In this document: piece by piece, positions 9,070-16,058 of the stretch
Position numbering within the stretch: position 1 is the first letter of the stretch
Layout: each line of letters opens with the position of its first letter
The notes under the pieces: model-generated
What the model saw: the letters and a program-made list of their open reading frames with translations, nothing else
Told to the model about the DNA's origin: nothing
Databases searched by the model: none
DNA from: Mucilaginibacter geliditolerans
GTDB lineage: Bacteria > Bacteroidota > Bacteroidia > Sphingobacteriales > Sphingobacteriaceae
Assembly: GCF_014200495.1 (NCBI RefSeq)
Contig: NZ_JACHBY010000003.1
Coordinates: forward strand, 744,001-808,000
DNA length: 64,000 bases
Direction of reading: 5' to 3'
Made by a program: the position numbers and the translations under genes

Positions 9070-9432
9070 ATGATTAAACTTGGAAAAAGAGAGGAACAAA
9101 TTATGCATGCCTGCTGGAAGCTCCGGAAGGCATTCGTCCGAGATATAATTGCGGAGTTGCCTCAACCGCAACCACACTACAATACGATAGCTACTATGGT
9201 AAAAACATTGGAGGATAAAGGATTCTTAGCTCATGAATCTGTTGGGAATATGTTGTGCTATTACCCGCTAATTTCCAAAGAACTTTATCAGAAGGATACG
9301 ATGAATGAATTTGTCACTAATTTTTTCGAAAATTCATACTCCCGCATGCTGACCTATTTTGCAAAAGAAGAGGAAATCTCAGATATTGAACTAAATGAAT
9401 TATTAACGCTTATTAAATCTAAAAAGAAATGA
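9070..9432 (+). CDS. BlaI/MecI/CopY-family transcriptional repressor
   Basis: The 120-residue protein has the typical winged helix: LGKREEQIMHACWKLRKAFVRDIIAEL followed by the recognition region HYNTIATMVKTLEDKGFLAHE. A short C-terminal dimerisation helix comes after it. Family members repress genes until a partner M56 metallopeptidase triggers their cleavage. The next gene encodes such a peptidase and overlaps by 4 nt (ATGA), so the two are translationally coupled. The palindromes at 9024-9063 are its likely operators, giving autoregulation and control of the divergent RiPP operon. The signal is unknown; there is no beta-lactamase here. Confidence 0.92.
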   Translation: MIKLGKREEQIMHACWKLRKAFVRDIIAELPQPQPHYNTIATMVKTLEDKGFLAHESVGNMLCYYPLISKELYQKDTMNEFVTNFFENSYSRMLTYFAKEEEISDIELNELLTLIKSKKK

Positions 9433-11045
9433 TACCTTACCTTTCACTAGCGGCATTGTTGACCTCGGTTTGCTTAATATTCTATTGGTCATTGCTAAAA
9501 TCAGAAAAGCTGTTCAAAACCAACAGATGGTTTTTGCTGGCAGGCATTATCCTTTCATTTACCCTTCCCGCGGTAAAGGTTCCAAAGCAATTTATTTTTG
9601 ATCCAACTACTATTAACTTGCTACCTGCTCAGGTCAAATTTGAAACATTATTACCGGCAGTTAAAAAACAGGGACAGTTGTCGGAAAGGGTTTCTTCAAA
9701 TCCGAACATTATAAATTCTAAACTATTAGTATCAGGTAAGCCCTATTCTTTAATTAATTTTATTAAAACTATAGTCTTTTACCTCTATTGGATGGGTGTA
9801 ATCATTTCTACATTCTATTTCTTGATAAGAATAGCGGTTTTATCATATATGATACTTAACAACCCTGTCTTGAAAGATGGACATTACCATATTGTTACAA
9901 CTCAAAAAGATCATGCCCCCTGCTCATTTGGAAATTATATTTTTATAAATAAAGGAAAGTACGATTCGCAGACCTCGTCCTTAATACTTCTTCATGAAAA
10001 AATACATGCAAATCAACTGCATAGTTTCGATCTGATTCTCTCCGAAATTCTTTTGATTATTCAATGGTGTAACCCGTTCGCCTGGTATTATCGTACTGCT
10101 ATCATTAATAATTTGGAATATCTGACAGACGAGTCTGTGCTTGAGGCTGATACGGTTGATACTAGCGAATATCAATTGAGCCTATTGAAAGTGTGTTCAA
10201 ATAAATTTATCAATATAACTTTAAATTATAACCGGCCATTAATCAAAAAGCGAATTATTATGATGAACTCTGAAAAACCAAAAACTAATAAGAGATGGAA
10301 GTATCTTTTATTATTACCTTTATTAGCACTACTTTTAAGTGTTTTTAATAAATCTAACGCGTCTAATAATCTTATTTTTTCTAAAACCAAGCTAATTATG
10401 GATACAGTGAAAGATCAGGAATCTAAAATACAAGGAGATTGGAGTGCTACGCTTATAGACCAAGATATAACATTTCATTTTAAGGATTCACATAACGTAA
10501 TAAGTAACATTGATGCTAATTTAAACGACGTTTATGGTTTTTCATCGGGGAATGATTTGACATTTACATTAAAAAAATGGGCCGGGTCAATTGTCTTCAA
10601 GGGTAACTTTAATGGTTCGAAAGGGTCAGGAGAATATACTTTCTCGCCTAATAAAGAAATGGAAGATTTATTGAATGGCTTGGGGGTTACACTTGAACGC
10701 GGTGATTCCTTTGCTTTTTTTGCTTTTAATATCAAAAAGGAATTTTTGGAATGCTTAAAAACAGATAGTATTCATGATGTGACTACCGGAAATCTGAATT
10801 TATCTGCAATGCTTGATGTAGATGATCAATACATTACCATGCTTAAAAATGAAGGTTTTACTAATATGGGGTTATCTCAAATAATCGCTGCTAAGACCGC
10901 AGCGATAGATGAAAAATATATAATCGACATGAAATCGAAATATAATAAATTGACCTTAGATGAATTATTGATATCAAAAAATCCCGGAATTAAGGGCGCT
11001 TCGTTAAATGCTCTCATAGAAGAAAATTCGAAGCCTAATAAATAA
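9429..11045 (+). CDS. M56-family membrane metallopeptidase (BlaR1-like sensor)
   Basis: The N-terminal part has four predicted membrane helices and the zinc motif H189-EKI-H193, with E230 in NNLEYLTDE as probable third ligand. A further helix (WKYLLLLPLLALLLSVF, about 288-304) carries the chain out of the membrane. The extracytoplasmic end of about 230 residues does not resemble a penicillin-binding domain. It contains a beta-rich part (QGDWSATLIDQDITFHF) and helical repeats of the type DDQYITMLKNEGFTNMGLSQ seen in other Bacteroidota M56 proteins. It probably senses something at the envelope and inactivates the BlaI-like repressor, inducing the RiPP genes. The ligand could be the peptide itself, which is speculation. 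Confidence 0.88.
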   Translation: MIPYLSLAALLTSVCLIFYWSLLKSEKLFKTNRWFLLAGIILSFTLPAVKVPKQFIFDPTTINLLPAQVKFETLLPAVKKQGQLSERVSSNPNIINSKLLVSGKPYSLINFIKTIVFYLYWMGVIISTFYFLIRIAVLSYMILNNPVLKDGHYHIVTTQKDHAPCSFGNYIFINKGKYDSQTSSLILLHEKIHANQLHSFDLILSEILLIIQWCNPFAWYYRTAIINNLEYLTDESVLEADTVDTSEYQLSLLKVCSNKFINITLNYNRPLIKKRIIMMNSEKPKTNKRWKYLLLLPLLALLLSVFNKSNASNNLIFSKTKLIMDTVKDQESKIQGDWSATLIDQDITFHFKDSHNVISNIDANLNDVYGFSSGNDLTFTLKKWAGSIVFKGNFNGSKGSGEYTFSPNKEMEDLLNGLGVTLERGDSFAFFAFNIKKEFLECLKTDSIHDVTTGNLNLSAMLDVDDQYITMLKNEGFTNMGLSQIIAAKTAAIDEKYIIDMKSKYNKLTLDELLISKNPGIKGASLNALIEENSKPNK

Positions 11046-11068
11046 ATGAGTTATCTTAAAATTAGATT

Positions 11069-11117
11069 ATTACAATATAAAAAAGCACCGTTAAACGGTG
11101 CTTTTTTATATTGTAAT
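11069..11117. terminator. Perfect 22-bp inverted repeat, bidirectional terminator
   Basis: Two exact 22-bp arms (11069-11090 and 11096-11117) flank the loop TTAAA. The GC-rich core GCACCG/CGGTGC is followed on each strand by a run of T. It sits between the convergent M56 gene and the precursor cassette and should stop transcripts from both sides. Confidence 0.9.
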
Positions 11118-11148
11118 TTGTAAATTCTGAAATTCCATAACTAAAAAA

Positions 11149-11160
11149 AACGTATCACCG
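11149..11160. repeat. Left arm of 12-bp inverted repeat, precursor cassette 2
   Basis: AACGTATCACCG, identical to 6102-6113, ends 6 nt before the stop codon end of the last precursor at 11167. On the transcribed strand it is followed by eight T residues, so pairing with the distal arm would create a terminator-like structure. Confidence 0.85.
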
Positions 11161-11166
11161 TTGCTT

Positions 11167-11409
11167 TTAGCAGGTTGCGTTACCCCCGCCCGGTATGCAA
11201 GTTGGATTCGGGCCCGGACATTGACTGTTTATGCATGCTGCGTCGCCTTTTCCGGAACATACTGAGTTTCTTATTAACGATCCGCCTTTTAAATTCCGCG
11301 ACAGCTTTTCGTTTAATGACTCGATAAAAAAGGTGTTTTGACTTCCCGACGAAGGAGCTAATAACTGATCAAGTTTGCTCAGTAAAGATGATAATTTCGA
11401 TTCTTTCAT
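11167..11409 (-). CDS. RiPP precursor peptide 4 (divergent NxxC core)
   Basis: The 80-residue peptide has the family leader ending in LSRNLKGG at residue 43 and a 37-residue core with five Cys. The pattern is looser than in its siblings: NSVC, DAAC, INSQC, NPTC and NATC, with spacings x7, x4, x6, x8. It contains extra Gly and Pro. One position has Asp instead of Asn three residues before Cys. It is the last gene of the three-peptide cassette and lies just before the left inverted-repeat arm. It is probably matured by the radical SAM enzyme at 4701-6086, the only candidate in the window. Confidence 0.85.
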   Translation of the reverse strand: MKESKLSSLLSKLDQLLAPSSGSQNTFFIESLNEKLSRNLKGGSLIRNSVCSGKGDAACINSQCPGPNPTCIPGGGNATC

Positions 11410-11421
11410 AGTTTTTTTGTT

Positions 11422-11658
11422 TTAGCAAGCAAGATTTTGGCAAGAAACATTACTTGAACCCTGGCAAAAGCTATTTGTACAAGAAATATTAGTACCACTA
11501 ATACATGTATTGTTTGTAGCTTTTCTCACTCCACCCTTCAAATTACGAGATAACTCGTCGTTTAATGATTCCATAAAAAAGTCATTGTGGGTTACGAAGC
11601 TTGCGATGGACAATTCTTCCAGTTTACTCAATAAAGAAAGCAGTTTTGAATTTTTCAT
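11422..11658 (-). CDS. RiPP precursor peptide 2 (NxxC-repeat core)
   Basis: The 78-residue peptide has the leader MKNSKLLSLLSKLEELS...LSRNLKGG (43 residues) and a 35-residue core with five Cys: NNTC, NISC, NSFC, NVSC, NLAC. Cys spacing x7, x4, x7, x4 is identical to precursor 1, and Cys is the final residue. It sits between precursors 3 and 4, 12 nt before the next start. The strict conservation of Asn at -3 while neighbouring residues vary suggests that Asn and Cys are the modified pair. Confidence 0.9.
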   Translation of the reverse strand: MKNSKLLSLLSKLEELSIASFVTHNDFFMESLNDELSRNLKGGVRKATNNTCISGTNISCTNSFCQGSSNVSCQNLAC

Positions 11659-11660
11659 AT

Positions 11661-11894
11661 TTAATTATTTTGGCAAACAACATTATAAGTCCCATGGCAA
11701 TTGTTATTTATACATGAAACATTTGTGCTGCCAGAACAATTATTATTAACTGCGGGTTTGTTCATGCCACCTTTTAAATTCCGGGATAACTCGTCGTTTA
11801 ATGATTCAATAAAGAAATCATTTTTAGTTGTTAAGCCTTCGACTGACAGTTCTTCCAGCCTACTCAATAAAGTAATTAATTTTGATTTTTCCAT
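11661..11894 (-). CDS. RiPP precursor peptide 3 (NxxC core, last Cys missing)
   Basis: I start at 11894 (MEKSKLITLLSRLEELS), which aligns with the other leaders; a longer in-frame start at 11942 would add 16 unrelated residues and reach the repeat. The peptide is 77 residues, with KGG at 41-43. The core has four Cys (NNNC, NVSC, NNNC, NVVC) with spacing x7, x4, x7, and ends QNN, as if the fifth Cys had been lost. It is the first gene of the cassette and follows the right inverted-repeat arm by 53 nt. Confidence 0.88.
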   Translation of the reverse strand: MEKSKLITLLSRLEELSVEGLTTKNDFFIESLNDELSRNLKGGMNKPAVNNNCSGSTNVSCINNNCHGTYNVVCQNN

Positions 11895-11947
11895 GATTTT
11901 AAGTTTTGAATAATTTAAAAAAAAGTAAATAAATACCCGCAAAATGA

Positions 11948-11959
11948 CGGTGATACGTT
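11948..11959. repeat. Right arm of 12-bp inverted repeat, cassette 2
   Basis: CGGTGATACGTT lies upstream of the first precursor of the cassette. The identity with cassette 1 extends to 15 bp (11947-11961). Together the four arms show that each precursor cassette is an IR-bounded unit. Confidence 0.85.
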
Positions 11960-11961
11960 CA

Positions 11962-12288
11962 TTACAAAAACCGCTTTTTTGTGCAGAAATTAAACCTGAA
12001 CAACGCCGTCATACAAATTAAAAAATCGAATGGATTTGCATTCATATGGTACGGTACGGTTACCCAAAACTTGATAACGAATTTACCCTTTAGGGGCGGT
12101 GTGAATAAGACTTAGGTAAGTGTAAGTTATAATATTTATTTATTATAAAAGCATTTCAGTAAAAGAAATTGCCGGAACTAAATTATTTTATAATTTGATA
12201 CAAGATTAATCGAATTTTTGCCCGCAGGATAAAGTAGTTTAATCCTGTTGAGATTGAGTATGTTTTTGAAAAGCTCCGATAACAACTG
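11962..12288. other. Intergenic region upstream of precursor cassette 2
   Basis: No gene is supported. The minus-strand promoter for the three precursors should be here. A possible TTTG followed 21 nt later by TAATTT is a weak candidate only. The short direct repeat GGTACGGTACGGT near 12050 has no clear role. Confidence 0.4.
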
Positions 12289-12504
12289 TCAATTAGACTT
12301 TATTTGGCATATTCTGATAATGAGAACTGATATTAACACAATCAATAAAAAAAGTAGTGAAACAAAAAAAACTTTAGCAAGATAAAGCTGGTTTTGTGAA
12401 AAAATTAAATATACCCCCAAGCAGGCTATGATGGGTAATAAAATATAAACTAATACGCCTATTCTTTTATTTTGCCTTATTATTTTAGTCTTATAATTTT
12501 CCAT
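12289..12504 (-). CDS. Small two-helix membrane protein
   Basis: The 71-residue product has a basic N-terminus (KTKIIRQNKR), a first membrane helix (IGVLVYILLPIIACLGVYLIF) and a second (VFFVSLLFLLIVLISVLII), ending in a short polar tail. I do not recognise the family. Its position next to the precursor cassette and its size would suit an immunity or accessory peptide, but this is inference from location. Hydrophobic pattern and acceptable start support a real gene. Confidence 0.5.
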   Translation of the reverse strand: MENYKTKIIRQNKRIGVLVYILLPIIACLGVYLIFSQNQLYLAKVFFVSLLFLLIVLISVLIIRICQIKSN

Positions 12505-13493
12505 TTGAGCTATCTAATTTAATGTCATTTGTTTATGTAAATATAATATGTTAATTAAACAATGTTATTTTAGGGTCTGCAATACTACCATAAAGGTTTG
12601 CATAAATCAGAAGTCTATACTAACGTTCTACTTCTAGTCGGCCAAAGTAATGATCTTCCAGAATTTAAAGATATAGATTAATATGGTAGTTAAGTTTCAT
12701 TCGGGAGACAAATTAGTGGAGTCAATTTGCCTTCATTCTTCTTGGTGGTACACAACGATCTTTCTTGGTAAGTGCCAGCAATTATTTTGGTATTCATTAA
12801 ACTTTCGCGGTTACGGTTAGTATGATTTAAAGATTACCACGCAAATCGTGTAACATATTTGAAAAAATAGTACGTGAAGTTTAACTAGGAAACTCTTTTA
12901 CAAATATTTAAAGTGAAAGTGCCACAGGCGTTCCTAACCCGGATTTAATAAAACAAATTAACCGCTGAATGATATCAAAAAGCAATTTTTACGACATGTA
13001 CGCTAAAAGAATCTAACCACTTTATAGGCCAATTGAAGGTATAAAATGATCTAAAAGTTGATTGAAATGGTTCAACTTCCTACGCGTCGCAATTATATTT
13101 CGCCAAAAAAACTGCCAGGACTATGTAACGCGATTTTAGTATCTGTAATGCATTCCAGCATTTGCTGTAGTAATGTGTGATCCATGATCGAAATATAGTA
13201 TTCAATCAACGACCATATGTGATTGATCGCGCCATTATTGACGGACGTTCCGGAAACATTTACCACCCGTTTCCAGATTTGCAAACAATGGATTCCGTAA
13301 CACTTTGAGCATATTAATTTATTGAGCGTTAATGCCGTTTTACTTCACTGTCTACACAAAAGGTGGTCCAAAGCGCACGGAATTGCCTGTCAAGCCTCCC
13401 AGAATCTCCACTATGGGTAGCGGAGTAAGACAAACCTCGAACTTTTTGGAGGATTTAGAAGCGATTGCAAATTGTGTCGGTTAGTTACCTTTT
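12505..13493. other. Gene-poor region of about 1 kb in the island
   Basis: No coding region is convincing. Two short open frames (13093-13284 minus, 13332-13484 plus) show no recognisable domain. No clear tRNA, repeat or IS end was seen. It is probably decayed mobile DNA. Confidence 0.5.
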
Positions 13494-14230
13494 TTAATGC
13501 CATCCTGGTATAAAATCACCGGGGGACCAATATTCAGGTCCTTTTATTTCAGTAAATTTTTTTAAAGCGCTTGTAGGTAATTTGCCTTTTTTATGTTCTT
13601 CATAATATTTTCTACCAAAACCGATTTCGTCATCGGTCATGTCATAAGCATATCGCCCCGTTGAAAAATTAAAATCCGAAGTAGTTTGACTAGCGTGATA
13701 ACCGCTTGTACATGTAGCACCAATCAAATAAAAGTCATTCGATTGATACCTTACAATATATTGAATTAAAGTTCCTGCCCCACTAACTTCCCATTTGAAA
13801 TGAAGTTTTAAGACTCCATTAACTATTTCCATACAGTCAAAAGTGTCTCCATTCCAACCACCTGTAGCACCAATTCCATCTGTGTAGTCTTCAATTAATG
13901 TTTTATGCTGGAGTTTTAACTTATAATAGTCCCCAACTTTAAACACTAATAAAAGTATTCATGGATATTCATAACCATCATTAATTTTTATTGAATCTTT
14001 GCATACTGCCACTAATGCAAAATCATTGATACCATCTTTATTTAGATCTCCAGATATCGTATCGGTGATTTCCCAAACTTATTGATATCCGGATAAATAA
14101 ATTTTTTAGATGTATCTGAGTTCTGAGAAAATACGCCTTGGGAAATACCTAATTGGACATCAAAAAAAGCAAAAAAAAGGTTGAGATACGACTCATTAAT
14201 AATTAGTTTTCTTTCAATAAATATAAACAA
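13494..14230 (-). pseudogene. Secreted/FG-GAP-like hypothetical protein, broken by a frameshift and a stop
   Basis: Three pieces read as one protein. The N-terminal part ends YPDINKF near 14078. It continues one frame over as WEITDTISGDLNKDGINDFALVA, a calcium-binding-like GDLNKDGxxD repeat, down to YEYP. An in-frame TGA at 13959-13961 follows, then VFKVGDYYKLKL to GWH at 13494. Restoring one base near 14076 and reading TGA as Arg (CGA) gives one continuous protein of about 240 residues. Similar secreted proteins with one GDLNxDG repeat are common in Bacteroidota. The double lesion indicates a decayed gene. The function is unknown. Confidence 0.7.
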
Positions 14231-14465
14231 AAAAGCCTCAAATCTTTCGATTCAAGGCTTCATCTATCAGGTAGCGCGAAACAGGATCGAACTATGTATT
14301 TTAGGAATACTATAAACCCCAACTGCAATTTGTACTTCCATTTGCTAATTAATTACGAACTCATTATCTTAGTCAATAAATTACTGCATTACAAATGTTT
14401 TACAGGAATTTAGAGTCATGAGATAACGTTCTGGAAGACAATTAATTGCAAGACATACGCCTCGC
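14231..14465. other. Intergenic stretch left of the tRNA-Val scar
   Basis: No gene is visible. An 11-bp sequence AATTGCAAGAC (14444-14454) is the reverse complement of GTCTTGCAATT at 14518-14528, so the tRNA scar is flanked by inverted copies. Confidence 0.5.
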
Positions 14466-14510
14466 GCTTACAAGCAGAGGGTCACTGGTTCGAACCCAGT
14501 AACTCCCACA
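14466..14510 (+). pseudogene. tRNA-Val(UAC) 3' half, probable attachment-site remnant
   Basis: The 45 nt run from the anticodon loop (CTTACAA) through the anticodon 3' stem, variable loop, a perfect T arm (ACTGG-TTCGAAC-CCAGT) and the acceptor 3' strand AACTCCC. No matching 5' half (GGGAGTT plus D arm) precedes it. The 5' anticodon strand is broken (CTCGC instead of CTCTGC). Integrases of the kind seen at 1-407 use the 3' half of tRNA genes as att sites and leave such copies at the far end of the island. Confidence 0.75.
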
Positions 14511-14516
14511 TAGAAA

Positions 14517-14541
14517 GGTCTTGCAATTGCAAGGCCTTTTT
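14517..14541 (+). terminator. Rho-independent-like terminator after the tRNA remnant
   Basis: GGTCTTGCAATTGCAAGGCC forms a hairpin with one mismatch and is followed by six T. It probably served the tRNA gene from which the remnant derives. Confidence 0.65.
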
Positions 14542-14581
14542 TACTTAAAAACGGCCTCTACGATAACCCTTTCCAGAGAGT

Positions 14582-15064
14582 TTAACGGATATTGCTTTGT
14601 TTCAAATAGTTTCGGCGATCTTCGAACGTTGTTTGTTCTACAGGTAGTAAAATATCACCAAAGAGTTTACTAAGTTCTGCCGAATGGTCCATAGGCTTTT
14701 GCGTTCTAAGGTTATAATGTACAAAGTTGGTCCACAGCATAGATTTTAGTTTGCTTTGCTTTTCATCCCACATCCGCAATTCAACCATAAGGCTTTTTGA
14801 TGTATAAGCTATTAATTGTGAATCAATCAATATAGATTCCATCGTAAATGCAGGTCTTAAATAGCATATCTGACTGGCTGAAACAACCCAGCTAATACTT
14901 TCCTGATCGGCCATTCTGAAAATATCCAAATTGTAATTTTCTAGTAACTGGTCTTCACGGGCATTAATAAAGTAATCAATATATTTTGAATTGTTCAAAT
15001 GATTAAATGGGTCACAATCCTGGAACCGAACTTTAGTAATTGAGGTTAATATTTTTTTCATCAT
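14582..15064 (-). CDS. Acyl-CoA thioesterase, 4HBT hotdog fold
   Basis: The 160-residue protein starts with the hotdog signature TKVRFQDCDPFNHLNNSKYIDYF, which contains the DxDxxxHLNN active-site pattern of the 4-hydroxybenzoyl-CoA thioesterase family. A later SWVVSASQICYLRPAF strand is also typical. Such enzymes hydrolyse acyl-CoA esters in the cytoplasm; the substrate cannot be told. It is downstream of a TetR regulator (gap 44 nt) on the same strand, and a palindromic operator sits in that gap, so it is likely under control of that regulator. Confidence 0.85.
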   Translation of the reverse strand: MMKKILTSITKVRFQDCDPFNHLNNSKYIDYFINAREDQLLENYNLDIFRMADQESISWVVSASQICYLRPAFTMESILIDSQLIAYTSKSLMVELRMWDEKQSKLKSMLWTNFVHYNLRTQKPMDHSAELSKLFGDILLPVEQTTFEDRRNYLKQSNIR

Positions 15065-15074
15065 TTTTAAGTTT

Positions 15075-15092
15075 ACATACCGATAGGTATGT
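15075..15092. promoter_or_regulatory. TetR-type operator 1
   Basis: ACATACC-GATA-GGTATGT is a perfect 7-bp dyad 10 nt before the thioesterase ATG. It closely matches the second site upstream of the TetR gene (15737-15750), which supports a shared binding protein. Confidence 0.8.
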
Positions 15093-15108
15093 TGTTGTGT
15101 AAAAAATT

Positions 15109-15705
15109 TTATGAAATGAATTTTTCTTGAATCAACTGGTCAATCATATCCATCATATTATTTATATATGATCCGTCATGCCGGGTACTAGCCATAAATA
15201 TGCTCCCTTCAATCATAGCATAAATGTTTTTACCATAAACACTAGCGTCAATATTTGACCTGATCTCGTTATTAATTACACCGTCTTGGATAATGGTTAT
15301 TAAGTCCTTTTCCAGTCGCTTTGAGACCTTTTTAACGGCGTCAAATAACGCAGGGTTAATATTATTGGAATCGGCCCCCACATTCAATATAGGACAACCT
15401 CCATTATCTATAATCATATTATAGTAATTACGGTAGTAATTTGTTAGGACCCGTAATTTTTCAATTGAATTAGTATATAGGCTTATTTGAATACCAAGTG
15501 GTGAAGTCATCTTCTTTACATTCAATTTAAATGCTTCGACAGCGAGTTCCTGCTTATTTTCAAAGTAAAAATAAATCGCTCCCTTGGTTAGCCCGGTAGC
15601 CTTAGTTAAATCGGATAAGCTCGTGCCAACATAGCCTTGTTTGTTAAATATTGGTGCTACTTTTTGCAATATAAAATCCCGGGTATCTAAGTTATCTACG
15701 CTCAC
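15109..15705 (-). CDS. TetR/AcrR-family transcriptional regulator
   Basis: The 198-residue protein has the TetR helix-turn-helix at about residues 10-55 (ILQKVAPIFNKQGYVGTSLSDLTKATGLTKGAIYFYFENKQEL), followed by a helical ligand-binding domain with a YYRNYYNMIIDNGGCPILN segment typical of the YxaF/LmrA-like branch. Dyads at 15075-15092 and 15737-15750 flank the gene and share the arm ATACC/GGTAT, so it probably represses itself and the downstream thioesterase. The effector is unknown but may be an acyl or aromatic compound given the target. Confidence 0.92.
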   Translation of the reverse strand: MSVDNLDTRDFILQKVAPIFNKQGYVGTSLSDLTKATGLTKGAIYFYFENKQELAVEAFKLNVKKMTSPLGIQISLYTNSIEKLRVLTNYYRNYYNMIIDNGGCPILNVGADSNNINPALFDAVKKVSKRLEKDLITIIQDGVINNEIRSNIDASVYGKNIYAMIEGSIFMASTRHDGSYINNMMDMIDQLIQEKFIS

Positions 15706-15736
15706 TTGTTTTAATTTTCATACAAACATAATCAAA

Positions 15737-15750
15737 ATACCAATCGGTAT
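15737..15750. promoter_or_regulatory. TetR-type operator 2
   Basis: ATACC-AATC-GGTAT lies 32 nt upstream of the TetR ATG and has the same arms and 4-bp spacer as operator 1. Confidence 0.78.
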
Positions 15751-16058
15751 GTGATTTATTATGCACATTCTGATTGAGTCCCCGCTACTGCGGGTTTGCA
15801 TATAGTTGCAGTTTTCAACTGCATACAAGGCGATATAATCGGTACGTGATTGGAACCCGATAATGCCCGCGAAAAGAAAAGCTTTCAGATTAATTTCTGA
15901 GAGCTTTTCTTTTCTGATGCTTGCAGACTATAAGCATATTTGTCCAGATACAATTAATTAGCTTTAAATCTTCATTTTACTATTAAAACAATAACATAAT
16001 GTGTAGATTGTTCATGTATATTGCTATATCATAAATTCCGGTCAATTACATTTGATTA
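15751..16058. other. Intergenic region with hairpin, no gene
   Basis: Besides the hairpin at 15871-15915, no gene is seen. Around 15840-15872 a stretch with GATTGGAACCCGATA faintly recalls a tRNA T arm but lacks the consensus. The right end should hold the promoter of the serine hydrolase. Confidence 0.45.
15871..15915. terminator. Hairpin terminator
   Basis: AGAAAAGCTTTCAGA pairs with TCTGAGAGCTTTTCTTTT across a TTAATT loop, with A and T runs on either side. It could act in both directions. Confidence 0.6.

Noticed and set aside
13093..13284. Minus-strand open frame of 63 codons in the gene-poor region
   Set aside because: No domain, no signal peptide and no supporting context.
13332..13484. 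Plus-strand open frame of 50 codons
   Set aside because: No recognisable pattern; could be chance in a 1-kb non-coding stretch.
15840..15872. Possible tRNA T arm (GATTGGAACCCGATA)
   Set aside because: The loop lacks the TTCGA core and no acceptor or anticodon arm matches.
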